Shown here: positions 1-9,042 of the stretch, piece by piece
Layout: each line of letters begins with the position of its first letter
Position numbering within the stretch: the stretch's first letter is position 1
NCBI GenBank assembly: GCA_963712715.1
Contig: CAVQJI010000037.1
Span: 248,001-312,000 of the forward strand
Source: JAFEDN01 sp963712715
GTDB lineage: Bacteria; Pseudomonadota; Gammaproteobacteria; Coxiellales; Coxiellaceae
Reading direction: 5' to 3'
Length of the DNA stretch: 64,000 nt
Translations under genes and position numbers: made by a program
Notes under the pieces: model-generated
The model's input: only the letters and a program-made list of their open reading frames with translations
What the model was told of the DNA's origin: nothing
The model's database searches: none

Positions 1-2
1 AT

Positions 3-347
3 CGCGATAAATTAACCCGAAATACGGTGGAGTATTATTTTCGTTTGCCGGACAAAAATCATGTCGAGGATAAAGAAGTTTTCCTGATTGATCCGTTGGT
101 AGCCACAGGAGACACCGTGTTGGCTGCCGTGGAGAGGCTTCAACAATTTGGAGTTGGCAGGATTTCGATATTGTGTTTGTTGGTCTCACGCATCGCCCTG
201 GAGCGGATTGAGCATTTTTATCCCGAAGTGATGATATATACCCTTGGAATTGAGGAGAGCGTGGATCACCAGGGTTATTTAATCCCGGGAATGGGTGATG
301 TGAGTAGCCGTTTATACGGCTGGGTGAGAGAGGCCAATGCGATCTGA
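3..347 (+). CDS. upp: Uracil phosphoribosyltransferase, C-terminal part (5' end outside window)
   Basis: The product makes UMP from uracil and PRPP in cytosolic pyrimidine salvage. The frame is open from the left edge, so the GTG at 27 is an internal Val, not a start: the residues before it (RDKLTRNTVEYY) match the usual UPRTase context. Visible family signatures are the PRPP-binding loop DPLVATGDT (family DPMLATGGS-like) and the uracil-binding C-terminus GYLIPGMGDVSSRLYG. About 114 of roughly 210 usual residues are present. The stop overlaps the start of the uridine kinase gene by 11 bp, which implies translational coupling of two enzymes that both yield UMP. Confidence 0.86.
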   Translation, partial: RDKLTRNTVEYYFRLPDKNHVEDKEVFLIDPLVATGDTVLAAVERLQQFGVGRISILCLLVSRIALERIEHFYPEVMIYTLGIEESVDHQGYLIPGMGDVSSRLYGWVREANAI

Positions 348-969
348 CAGCAAACCTGAATCGGTATTTTTAATTGGCGTGGCGGGTGGTAGTTGCGCGG
401 GAAAATCGACATTTGCGCAACGTTTGCGTGATGCGCTGGGGCTGGAATATTGCAGTATTTTGAGTCAGGACTCTTATTATTACGACCAGCACCTCCGGTT
501 TGATCGTGAGGGAGGCATTGTTAACTTCGACGACCCGGCGAGTATAGATTTTGGGTTGTTGCGCCAACATTTGTTGCAATTACAGCGTGGCGATCCTGTG
601 GCCGTGCCTGTTTATGATTTTCTGACGCATACGCGTCTTTCTGAACATATGCAAATGTTTCCCACGGATATTGTTTTGGTGGAGGGAGCATTAATTTTAA
701 CTCAGCCGCTGATCGTAGAATTGCTAACGGAGAGCATTTTTTTGGAGACGCCTGAATCCATCCGTTTAGAGCGTCGCATAACAAGGGACCTGACCGAGCG
801 CGGGCGGACCATGGAAGGGATTCTTTACCAGTTCAATAATCACGTTAGGCCCATGCATTCACGTTTTATCGAGCCTTCGGCAGCGCTGGCCACTCATCGG
901 GTCCACGACGAAGCGACTATGCAGGAAGTAATAGCCGAACTTGTCGAAAAATTAGGGATTGATTCGTAA
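337..969 (+). CDS. udk: Uridine kinase
   Basis: This is a 210-residue P-loop kinase that phosphorylates uridine (and cytidine) in cytosolic pyrimidine salvage. The Walker A loop GGSCAGKS lies at residues 17-24. The nucleoside-binding segment SQDSYYYD and the NFDDP motif (near residues 43-67) are typical of uridine kinases, as is the length. The ATG start overlaps the end of the uracil phosphoribosyltransferase gene. Only about 29 bp separate its stop from the downstream tRNA-Thr. No frameshift or unusual residue is seen. Confidence 0.92.
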   Translation: MRSDSKPESVFLIGVAGGSCAGKSTFAQRLRDALGLEYCSILSQDSYYYDQHLRFDREGGIVNFDDPASIDFGLLRQHLLQLQRGDPVAVPVYDFLTHTRLSEHMQMFPTDIVLVEGALILTQPLIVELLTESIFLETPESIRLERRITRDLTERGRTMEGILYQFNNHVRPMHSRFIEPSAALATHRVHDEATMQEVIAELVEKLGIDS

Positions 970-998
970 CTATTTCCTGTCTAAAATATACCACTAAA

Positions 999-1071
999 GC
1001 TGGCGTAGCTCAGTTGGTAGAGCAGCTGATTTGTAATCAGCCGGTCGTCTGTTCGATTCAGATCGCCAGCT
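999..1071 (+). tRNA. tRNA-Thr (anticodon TGT)
   Basis: A complete cloverleaf can be drawn. The acceptor stem pairs GCTGGCG with CGCCAGC, the anticodon stem pairs GCTGA with TCAGC around loop TTTGTAA (anticodon TGT at 1032-1034), and the T arm has loop TTCGATT. CCA is not encoded. The gene lies at the boundary between conserved housekeeping genes and the accessory region that starts just downstream, a common insertion point for mobile DNA. Confidence 0.95.
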
Positions 1072-1240
1072 TCAATAAAATCAAAGAGTTAAATGATTAT
1101 CAAAAAATCCAGAAAATTTCATGTAGAAGCTATGTAGAAGGATTGGGTAACACATTTAAGGGCAATTAAGGGTTGAAACTTCTTCTTTGACTCTGCCGAC
1201 CCAGAGTTTTTGGGTCTTTCCCACTTTAGGGGGCATTTCA

Positions 1241-1430
1241 TCAAGCACATAATACTTTAACCCGTATTCTATAATTTTCAAAATTACGGAAGCCATAGGC
1301 GCGTCTTTGAATGAGTTTCATCTTGCGGTGGAATCCTTCAGTGATGCCATTATTTTTAGTAAATCGCCACATTCTGACGATTTCATCTCGCCACAGCCAT
1401 AAAGTTTTCCCCAAGCTATTGAGGAAAGAG
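1241..1430 (-). pseudogene. ISL3-type transposase, C-terminal remnant
   Basis: Reading the minus strand to the stop at 1241-1243 gives about 60 residues ending in VKVLCA, with the stretches ITEGFHRKMKLIQRRAYGF and RNFENYRIRV. This is the conserved C-terminal block of ISL3-family DDE transposases (IS204/IS1001/IS1096/IS1165 group). The frame does not continue upstream to a start and no catalytic domain is present, so only the tail of the element survives. It lies 170 bp after the tRNA-Thr gene, in line with repeated insertions there. A longer ORF on the same strand in another frame is a shadow. Confidence 0.65.
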
Positions 1431-1439
1431 TTTTTTTGA

Positions 1440-1783
1440 GATTGCTATTTTTGCTTGTCCCTCTTGTCCTTTTTGTCCTGTTAATTCTAAGGCATTGAAA
1501 ATAATTTACTTTTATCTTAAATGCGCGGGACAAGTATAAAAATCCCCTTTGTCCCATTTGTCCCGCGAGCTCGTGACTAGTATTCACGGTGCGGTTTTGC
1601 TGCAAGTGGTGCTTGCATGAGCCTTATTCGAAAATTTACCCCGAAGAGAAAGAGTATTGCTTTTGGCGGTTGCGGTAGGGATTACCCTGCCGTCGCTGCT
1701 CAACAGTTAAGGCGGCGGCATTGCTGATGTTTGCTCGAAGTGGCGAGGGGGTGAGCAGGGAGCGCTATAAACCTTCCAGGTGA
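1440..1783. other. Intergenic region, no gene recognised
   Basis: The stretch between the transposase remnant and the KfrA-like gene shows no convincing ORF. It has T-rich tracts and several near-repeats of a TTTGTCC/GGGACA motif around 1452-1565, which may be part of the old insertion element. Confidence 0.4.
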
Positions 1784-1810
1784 TTGACTCCGCTTCAACG
1801 CGTCTATAAA
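1784..1810 (+). promoter_or_regulatory. Candidate promoter of the KfrA-like gene
   Basis: TTGACT at 1784-1789 and TATAAA at 1805-1810 are separated by 15 bp, somewhat short of the optimum. The -10 box overlaps the first bases of the 50-bp palindrome at 1806-1855, which fits autorepression by the protein encoded just downstream. Confidence 0.4.
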
Positions 1811-1855
1811 ATATCAAATAATATCATTTTAAAATGATATTATTTGATATTTTAT
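1806..1855. promoter_or_regulatory. Perfect 50-bp palindrome, putative operator
   Basis: Two 25-base arms (1806-1830 and 1831-1855) are exact reverse complements with no spacer; each arm contains the motif ATGATATTATTTGATAT. It sits between the putative -10 box and the ribosome-binding site of the KfrA-like gene (ATG at 1876). KfrA-type proteins are known to bind palindromes at their own promoters, so autoregulation is the simplest reading. It would also form a strong hairpin in the leader RNA. Confidence 0.75.
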
Positions 1856-1875
1856 CAGGAAAAAGGGAGTTTGAT

Positions 1876-2528
1876 ATGCCTAAAAGCAGCATTACTTATG
1901 CCCAGGTCGCCGAAGTCTGCCAGGCGCTAATCGGCGAAGGTCAGAAAATTACTCTGAGAGCTATCGTCGCTAGAAGTGGGGGATCCCCCAATGCGGTCTT
2001 GCAGCTCTGGAAGCAGTGGCAAAAAGAACAAGAAGATATTACCTTGGCCGCTCTAGACGAGGAATTATCGCCGTCAGTGAAGCAAGTAATCCTCGCCGAA
2101 TGCGGACGTAAAGTAGCGGCGATTAAAACCCACTATGCAAAAAAATCACTGAATCTCATCAGCAATGGCGAGAGATGCAGACACTAGTACAGGAAATCGA
2201 AGAACAAAAGCAACAGCTCCAAAGGGAACTGACTGAGACACAAACTAAGCTGATAGAACAGAATGCCCGCATTAGTTTCCATGAACAACAATTGATTAAA
2301 GCGGATAAGCGCTTAAAAGAGATGGAAAGCCAGTATCAGACTATGCTGATTACTTATGAACGATCATTAGCCGAAAAAATAATGATTGAAAAACAAGCCA
2401 CAGATTGGCAGGATCACTACCGTCGCTATGAGCAAGAACTCAAAACTTTGCAGGCTGCTAAACATGCAACAGATATTGAGTTAGCGAGCATAAGAGCACG
2501 TTTAAATAATAATGAAATTACTGCTTAA
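1876..2528 (+). pseudogene. KfrA-like DNA-binding coiled-coil protein, one frameshift
   Basis: The ATG at 1876 follows an AGGGAG ribosome-binding site. The N-terminal ~75 residues (MPKSSITYAQVAEVCQALIG onward, with SGGSPNAVLQLW) match the KfrA_N helix-turn-helix domain of plasmid and island proteins. The remainder is a long Gln/Glu/Lys-rich coiled coil (TETQTKLIEQNARISFHEQQ). The frame breaks in a run of seven A at about 2137-2143: one more A restores a single ~217-residue protein ending at 2528, as the second copy near 13,400 confirms. It could be a true mutation, a sequencing indel, or slippage. KfrA proteins aid plasmid partition or regulation; here the gene opens the defence-like island. 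Confidence 0.75.
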
Positions 2529-2547
2529 ATTAAACTTTTTTCATTAG
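2059..2547 (+). repeat. Direct repeat, copy 1 (KfrA-like 3' region)
   Basis: This segment and 13329-13819 are clearly similar at nucleotide level in the same orientation. The similarity covers the coiled-coil coding part and runs past the stop into GCTTAAATTAAACTTTTTT. The pair brackets the three large defence-like genes. Confidence 0.75.
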
Positions 2548-2756
2548 CAATAATGTATTAGTTTTTCCCTACACTTACCAAGTATTGGCTGCTGATAGAT
2601 TAAAACCCACATTTTAGCCGATGAATAGATTAATTATTCCTGCCTGAAAAAATTGGCTAACTAGAGTTCCCAAGCGACTCTGAGACAAGCGGTCAGGCGC
2701 GGTTTTCCTGTAGATTACAGAGCATGTTACCCCCTGTAATACATAATTAACTACGA

Positions 2757-2775
2757 GTAAAAATCTCATTTTTAC
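2757..2775 (-). terminator. AT-rich hairpin downstream of the HD-GHKL gene
   Basis: GTAAAAAT and ATTTTTAC pair around a 3-nt loop, just beyond the stop of the minus-strand gene ending at 2783. The stem is short and AT-rich with no clear T tract after it, so terminator function is only possible. Confidence 0.3.
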
Positions 2776-2782
2776 ACATATT

Positions 2783-5257
2783 TTAAACATTTATTTCATT
2801 TTTTTCACGCAATATATTTATGACTGCTGCAGTTAAATTTATATTTATTTTTAAAAAATTAGCCACCTTCTTCGGTAAATCATCTTCTCCTGCAAAGGAA
2901 GGCAAAATAGACTGAATTTTATTTAAAAGTTCTTTGTCATCAATAAGTTTTTTTCTAACATTTCCCGATCGTAATGACCTCATTCTGTTTAAAAAAACTT
3001 CTTGAGTTAGTTGATCCATTTTATCCCATACCCCTGTTTCAATCAGACCTTTCTTTAAAGCCTCCAAAATCCAAAGCGCTAAATTCATGCGTCCTTCACC
3101 TATAATTTTATTCCTGGCAATATCATAATTAATGTCTTTATTCCCTCTAGCGTCAATTTCAAATAATAAAGCCAACCTACTTTGTCCACGATTACTCTTC
3201 CCGGTTACCAAATGATGTATTTTTGGTACTTTCATCTTAAAACCATTAACAGTAAGTATATTACCTCCATATGATTCCGATATCTCCACCGGATCAACCC
3301 CTGTATGTCCAATACGAATGTAATGCTTATCTTGTAAATATGAATATTTACCATTAGGTGATTGACAAAGGATGAGTACAATTTTTCCAGTAAGGTTATC
3401 ACTCCAACGCTCTAAATCAAATTCAAATGCTTCTAAACCTATTTTTTTTAATATATCTTTGGCTGAAGTTCTTAAATAAAATAATTTTCTCTTACTAATT
3501 TTGTAAACCTTATCTAATAAAGAAACATCTATATCATACTGTGGATGCAATATAATATCAGATAAATAAGTCATGAGTAGACTCGAAAATTGTTTTATAC
3601 TATTACTTACTTCAGGTAATAGTTTAATTTTTATGGTTGTTCCAGAATCATCAGCATCACTTTCACAAACATATGCTAGAGAACCAAATTTTTCAATACG
3701 AACGATTCTACATTTATCATCTTTTCTTGGAGAAAGAAATCTCTTTGTTTTTATTTCAACAAAATTTGCTAATAAAAATATTGAAGCTATACCTATACCA
3801 AACCTGGCAATAGAGTGAAAGTTATTAACATTTATCGTCCGACTCACAGTTCTTTGAAATTCCGCAGAACCATAGTAACTATTCCCCAGCGTCAAAAAAT
3901 ATTCACTTAAAACATGCTCGTCCATTCCAATACCATTATCAATTACCTCAAGCCAGTATATGTCATTATTTACAGATAAATTCAATTTAATTTTTGGTAG
4001 ATAATTTTTTTCATCAGAAATTGAAGCTCTTGCACTGCATGCATCTATTGCGTTCTGTATTAATTCTCTTGCTGCAGCCATACTATTTGAATATAGTCTA
4101 TCACCCATTAACAATGAAACTATTGCAGTCTGATTTAATTTTAAGGACATGTCGGTATATGTATATCCTATAGATGTGATTTGTGGCCGAACTTTAATCG
4201 GAATGTCTAAAGAATATGTATCGGAAATTTCCGCACGATTATTTTTTATAATAAAACAAGTATCACGTATTTCTCTTTCAATCTCTTGGCAAAAATCTTT
4301 AACAGTTTTTTCGATAACAGGATGATTACAACTTGCAAAAACGATGATTTCATCCTCTTTTTTTTCTAACGTATGTACCGCCATATGTTTAGACCATTCG
4401 CGTAATGAAACTTCCGCTCCAGGAATTGAGCTTTCTGCAATTCCCAAACTTTCAAATAATATCGAAGGTGTGCGCTCTCTGTCGAAATCAAGGATATCAA
4501 TTAATCGAAGAACTCCTGCGCAGAATTGTGTATTCAATTTCTGGCCGCCTATAACCATGCCACGTGGAAAATTTTCATGATTAATATCTTTGACCTCGCT
4601 AAGAACTCCAGCATCAGAATTATGGCTGACACATATTTTTATGAGATAATTTTCGAATGAATCACCCCGCACCTCAAATAAATCATCCCTTTTAGCTGCT
4701 TTTTTTATTTTTCCAATTAGACTTTGATATCTTTCATTCGTTGCATGTTTTGGTCGCAAATAAGCAGCTAACCCGACTTCATTTAATTGAAATAATTGAA
4801 GCTCTAATAAACGACGCTCATCATCTGAGGTAGCGCTTTGTAAATTTTTCCTTGCCTCTTGAATTGATCCCCATAACTGCGGCAAACCACGGATAGTATC
4901 ATCAAATTCAGGAAGCCGAATAATTCGATCACGTTCAGTAGAAGTCAGAGCCATCCCCATATCATGTAAAAAAGCCGAATAAATAATTATAACGCTCTCT
5001 AAGGGAGATAACTTTTCAAGTGTATATGGAGAAATGGTATATTCAGTCAAATGTATAAGTTTTTTAGCATGGTCACGGTTATGTAAAGTATAATGACTAA
5101 AAGGGCCACTTATAATAAGATCAACTAGCGGCGTAGCGACCTCAATAAAGTCACGTACCTTTTCGAATAATCCACCATCTTCACAGCACTTATTGCGCAA
5201 AATCTGTAACAATTTGGTCTCAAATATATCATCCGGAGGTGGCTTGATTATAGGCAT
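2783..5257 (-). CDS. HD-domain / GHKL (Hsp90-like) ATPase protein, 824 aa
   Basis: An N-terminal HD-type metal-site pattern is visible: H59 and H63 in HNRDH, then H98-D99 in FLHDMG. A GHKL ATPase core follows: N-box RELIQNAIDA (E398, N402, D405), G1 box VIDNGIGMD (D440, G442, G444), G2 box RFGIGIAS (487-489) and a later SGTTIKI. The C-terminal ~250 residues are not recognised. HD domains usually act as phosphohydrolases; GHKL domains bind ATP and switch conformation. The fusion suggests an ATP-gated enzyme or chaperone-like switch, and this fold pair occurs in predicted conflict systems. It is the last of three large co-oriented genes, ~700 bp from the next. The frame is intact. The biological role is inference. 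Confidence 0.85.
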   Translation of the reverse strand: MPIIKPPPDDIFETKLLQILRNKCCEDGGLFEKVRDFIEVATPLVDLIISGPFSHYTLHNRDHAKKLIHLTEYTISPYTLEKLSPLESVIIIYSAFLHDMGMALTSTERDRIIRLPEFDDTIRGLPQLWGSIQEARKNLQSATSDDERRLLELQLFQLNEVGLAAYLRPKHATNERYQSLIGKIKKAAKRDDLFEVRGDSFENYLIKICVSHNSDAGVLSEVKDINHENFPRGMVIGGQKLNTQFCAGVLRLIDILDFDRERTPSILFESLGIAESSIPGAEVSLREWSKHMAVHTLEKKEDEIIVFASCNHPVIEKTVKDFCQEIEREIRDTCFIIKNNRAEISDTYSLDIPIKVRPQITSIGYTYTDMSLKLNQTAIVSLLMGDRLYSNSMAAARELIQNAIDACSARASISDEKNYLPKIKLNLSVNNDIYWLEVIDNGIGMDEHVLSEYFLTLGNSYYGSAEFQRTVSRTINVNNFHSIARFGIGIASIFLLANFVEIKTKRFLSPRKDDKCRIVRIEKFGSLAYVCESDADDSGTTIKIKLLPEVSNSIKQFSSLLMTYLSDIILHPQYDIDVSLLDKVYKISKRKLFYLRTSAKDILKKIGLEAFEFDLERWSDNLTGKIVLILCQSPNGKYSYLQDKHYIRIGHTGVDPVEISESYGGNILTVNGFKMKVPKIHHLVTGKSNRGQSRLALLFEIDARGNKDINYDIARNKIIGEGRMNLALWILEALKKGLIETGVWDKMDQLTQEVFLNRMRSLRSGNVRKKLIDDKELLNKIQSILPSFAGEDDLPKKVANFLKININLTAAVINILREKNEINV

Positions 5258-5957
5258 AAAAAATCCCTCTATGAAAAATTGCTTTGCCTTGCAGATAACA
5301 CGTTGATAGTAGATGTCTAAAGTTAAAATGAGAAAGAAAAGAACTCTACCAAAAGCATTACTTGGGACAGCTATTCCTTTTTATACTTTCTCAGAATCCT
5401 TTAGAGAAGATAGGTTAGATCTCAAGCTTTCTACAGCTTATTATCAACCGAATTTTAATTCTATCTTAAGGAAAGATTGCCGTCAAGCACCTGCTTCGGG
5501 TGGAATGATACTGATAAACTGTTACCGCTTTGTTATACCACTCGTTGGAAAGATTTAATGTGAAGTTAATTAGAGTTTAAAGCAATATATCATACTATTT
5601 AATGCCAATCATCTGGATTGATCCAGCTTGGAGAATTTTTTAACAAAAGTACCCGCCAGATTGATGGTTAGTTGCCGTACCTCCAAAAGTGACAAACCCA
5701 AAATATCAAGAGCATTGTGTTTCGCAATCTTGAACGATTAGTATTTTAGTAATTTCACCAAAAATCCTTTTGAGTGAGTTGATGAGGTAAATTTCCCAAA
5801 AAAATTTTATTTTTAATAGCTAAAGCCCCAGTCTTAATGGCTCAATGAGACTACAGTCTATAGTCACGTAAGTATTATCCACGATTATATCCTTATCTTC
5901 CACGGCAGGTGGGTTCGTTAAAACTAACCAGTAACGAACGGAGCTTTATATTTTAGA
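5258..5957. other. Gap between the two HD-GHKL genes; one doubtful small ORF
   Basis: This AT-rich stretch has no gene I recognise. A plus-strand frame at 5313-5558 could encode 81 residues with a basic start (MSKVKMRKKRTLPKALLG), but it has no good ribosome-binding site and no known motif. A short inverted repeat, CTGGAT-TG-ATCCAG, lies near 5613-5626. The gap separates the distal HD-GHKL gene from the upstream two-gene unit, so it may hold that gene's own promoter. Confidence 0.3.
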
Positions 5958-8900
5958 TTAGTTTTCTACATCATTTGTCAATAGTGAAGGAGAAGGATAA
6001 CCAGAATTAATAGAAGAGATATTACGTAGTTTCATCCACGCTTCATCGTCTCTCATAATATGTGTATCAATCCAATTGATATATTTTTTATATAAATTAA
6101 GAGCTTCGGTAACAGTCAGCATATTATTTTCCGCATTTCTTACTGTCCATTTGCATAAATCCTCTAGTCCCTCCTCTGTAATCCTTACTTTGTTGGCTGA
6201 CCTAGATGGCCGGGAGAAATAAAAAGGGAATAACATTAATTGACAATTAAAGTACTCAAGATCTTCAATTCCACTAATGAGATAGAAATCAGTCGTTTTT
6301 TTGAGAGAAAGCCGCTGATAGTCTGGATATATTGGCACCAAAATTCTTGTATACGGCGCACATACTCTGGCTTGTTCAAGCAAGATTCCTTTTAGAGCTT
6401 TATCGGTATAGGGAATATGTGAAGAATGAGGTTCCCTTTGGAAAGTAAATTTAATATATTGCTCAGTTTTTTCTGATATGTGGAAATAAAAACCTAATTT
6501 CTGCCATTCATGAGCAAGTAACTTTAAACAATAATTGTCGTAACTATTATCAAAAAATTCCTCAGCGTACAGGGAGTCTGTATTATATTTAGCTGGATTT
6601 TGTAAATTTTTCAGATCTGGGCGTACGCGTATGATGTTGAATTCATTTAGATTAAGCAAATCCTCCAAACGTTTTTTTTCAGTATGGCTCCGTTGTAGTG
6701 TCAGATTTTTCCATTCATCGCCCAAATTAGGAAAGTCATTTAAGTTGAAGTTATTTATCTTAATAAATGCACTCCAATATGCCTTATCTCCTTCTTCAGC
6801 AGGAGTAGATTTTTTCAAATAATTAGTAAGAGCTTTCATCTGCTTATCTTGCAGTTTTATTATGCTTTTTGAATTTATGTCATTACGATTTATGGTTAAA
6901 GATTCGGCAGCATCTTCTCCCCATAAATGATAAGTAACCGCCAGAAAAGGAAGATTTGAATATTGATATTTGCCAACAAACTGCCCTCTAAAATACAGTA
7001 TTTCTCTTCTATTCCCTACGATCGGATATACTTCCAGGCCAATATTAGTATCAGAATCAAAATAGATATTCAGATTTTCTATGCCACGAGAAAATTCATA
7101 AACTTTTCCATTAAAATGACAACGGATTGGCACGAGAGATTCTTGTGAAAATTTCTCTATTTCATCCAGCCATTTGCTAGGTTCAATATGCAATTCTTGA
7201 TGCGCAACCGGATCAAAGCTATATAGTGCTTGTTTGGATTTAGAATCATCATACGAACTATATGAAAAATTCCTTGGTACTTTCTCAAACTCACAAGAAA
7301 GTGTTAAAAGGCTACCATAAGGAATCCGTAGAGAGGAGTCATATTTTTTAACGGTAATTAAGCCTTGCTGAGAACTAAATGGTGAATACATCGTAATTAT
7401 TTGCGACTCCCCGGTTTGATAAGATCTAGTCTGAAAATTTATTGTTTCGCTTAACATAAAAGCGCTTTGAAGTCCAATACCAAAAGCACCTGATGGACGC
7501 ATCCAGGAGGGCATTTTTCGTATCCTTTCTTTTCTTTCATAATTTCGATTTGAACTACCAATATATCGCAATCGTTTTAAATCATCCCTACTGATTCCAA
7601 TACCATGATCACGAATACTAAAACGCCAGATATTTTTATTATTTTCAGAATTCTCTAGAGCAGGTTCAAATTTTATTTCAATAGTAAAATTATTAAGCAA
7701 TTTTTCAATTTTTTCATTATATGGGTTTTCCCAATCTGTTGGACTGATTTTTAAATTTTCGTAAAATGGCGTACCTTCCGAGCCAGAAAAAAAATCTAAC
7801 CAAATTCTTTGTAAAGTTGCGTCAACTGCATTCTGTAAAAGTTCACGCAAACTTTGCTCTGGATTTTCATACAAGCCTGCGCCTTGCAGTAATTCGATAG
7901 TTTTTTCGGCATCTATATCAAAACGTGGCCTCTCTCTAGACCCGGAATCTAACAATTGTTCATCACCCTCAAGAGTAACTTGTAATTTCCCAAGAGTTGG
8001 TAATAGGCTGAAAGATCGTGCAGGCACAATATCTCGCCAACATGCCATTTGTTGCTGCATTTCTCGCCTTAACATGCTAAACCAGCGCTCAGTTTCTTCA
8101 TATGCAGATGCATTACCACAGATGGCTGTTACTTCAATGCGCTCGCGATCTAGACGTAATTCTTGTATAGCATTATGTTTGTCGATGTGAGACTGACTTG
8201 ACTTAGGCATGCTACCAATCATACGTCGCATGACTGGGCAAAATCGGTTACTATCTAGGTCCAATAAATCACCCAAACGAAGTAAACAAGCTACAAAACG
8301 AGGATGACAATCTTCGGTACCCATGCCAACTTGCCGGAATTCTAATTCCTTAGAAATACAAGAAAAATCTTTAGCGTGCAGATGACAAATATGCCCCAGC
8401 ATTGAAAATAAGCGTTTAGGAAGTAATTCAGTTCTCGGCGAGCTAATTGATGCCTCCGCCCATGGATCTACAACTATGGATTCTGATCTTTTTGAGTGCT
8501 GAGAACGGTAATATTCCGCCAACAATAATCGAAATTTTTCTGCTGCATCAAAAGGAGACTCAATTCCTGAGAAACAAGAAGAAGCGCTTTGATGGTTAAA
8601 TTTTTTTGCAAAACCTTGTAGTTCATGTCCTTTATTTTCTATGATTTCTGACAAAAAATACTTAAATTCATCTGTTTCAAAGTCAGATGCTATTTTATCA
8701 GCGGGAACTACCATTCCAATATCGTGCCAATAAGCAGCCTCTAAAATAAGCCAAGTATCTGTAACGGTAAGCTTATTAATATTTTCTCCCAACAAGCGTT
8801 CAATATTAACCAAAATTTGTAATGAATGTGAAGCATCATGGCGGGTATAGTGAGGAAAAAGCTGACCAATGTTTTGTAATGCCTTTGGAATTAGTTTTTC

Positions 8901-8987
8901 ATCAAATTCCCATTGGCTAACTAATAATCTTAGCTGTTCGTGATCTTGAGATTTCCTTTTCATATGCTCGATAAGCTTACTTGCCAT
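5958..8987 (-). CDS. Second HD-domain / GHKL ATPase protein, ~1009 aa
   Basis: It has the same order as the neighbour ending at 2783: HD-like N-terminus with H52 and H56 (RHDASH) and H90-D91 (AYWHDIGM), then a GHKL core with N-box LRELLQNAVDAT (E384, N388, D391), G1 box IRDHGIGI (D462, G464, G466) and G2 box GAFGIGLQSAF (505-507); numbering is from the TTG two codons upstream. Sequence outside the motifs differs, so the pair are distant paralogues. The C-terminal third is unrecognised. I prefer the ATG at 8987 because AGGAGA precedes it by about 8 nt. The gene lies 55 bp after the STAND gene and is probably co-transcribed with it. No truncation is seen. Confidence 0.85.
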   Translation of the reverse strand: MASKLIEHMKRKSQDHEQLRLLVSQWEFDEKLIPKALQNIGQLFPHYTRHDASHSLQILVNIERLLGENINKLTVTDTWLILEAAYWHDIGMVVPADKIASDFETDEFKYFLSEIIENKGHELQGFAKKFNHQSASSCFSGIESPFDAAEKFRLLLAEYYRSQHSKRSESIVVDPWAEASISSPRTELLPKRLFSMLGHICHLHAKDFSCISKELEFRQVGMGTEDCHPRFVACLLRLGDLLDLDSNRFCPVMRRMIGSMPKSSQSHIDKHNAIQELRLDRERIEVTAICGNASAYEETERWFSMLRREMQQQMACWRDIVPARSFSLLPTLGKLQVTLEGDEQLLDSGSRERPRFDIDAEKTIELLQGAGLYENPEQSLRELLQNAVDATLQRIWLDFFSGSEGTPFYENLKISPTDWENPYNEKIEKLLNNFTIEIKFEPALENSENNKNIWRFSIRDHGIGISRDDLKRLRYIGSSNRNYERKERIRKMPSWMRPSGAFGIGLQSAFMLSETINFQTRSYQTGESQIITMYSPFSSQQGLITVKKYDSSLRIPYGSLLTLSCEFEKVPRNFSYSSYDDSKSKQALYSFDPVAHQELHIEPSKWLDEIEKFSQESLVPIRCHFNGKVYEFSRGIENLNIYFDSDTNIGLEVYPIVGNRREILYFRGQFVGKYQYSNLPFLAVTYHLWGEDAAESLTINRNDINSKSIIKLQDKQMKALTNYLKKSTPAEEGDKAYWSAFIKINNFNLNDFPNLGDEWKNLTLQRSHTEKKRLEDLLNLNEFNIIRVRPDLKNLQNPAKYNTDSLYAEEFFDNSYDNYCLKLLAHEWQKLGFYFHISEKTEQYIKFTFQREPHSSHIPYTDKALKGILLEQARVCAPYTRILVPIYPDYQRLSLKKTTDFYLISGIEDLEYFNCQLMLFPFYFSRPSRSANKVRITEEGLEDLCKWTVRNAENNMLTVTEALNLYKKYINWIDTHIMRDDEAWMKLRNISSINSGYPSPSLLTNDVEN

Positions 8988-9042
8988 AATCAATTCTCCT
9001 GAAATTTAAATGTAACAATGATTAGTAAAAAACGTTTTCAAT

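Noticed and set aside
1318..1605. 95-residue minus-strand ORF
   Set aside because: It is a different frame over the transposase remnant and non-coding DNA; the remnant frame has the recognisable protein sequence.
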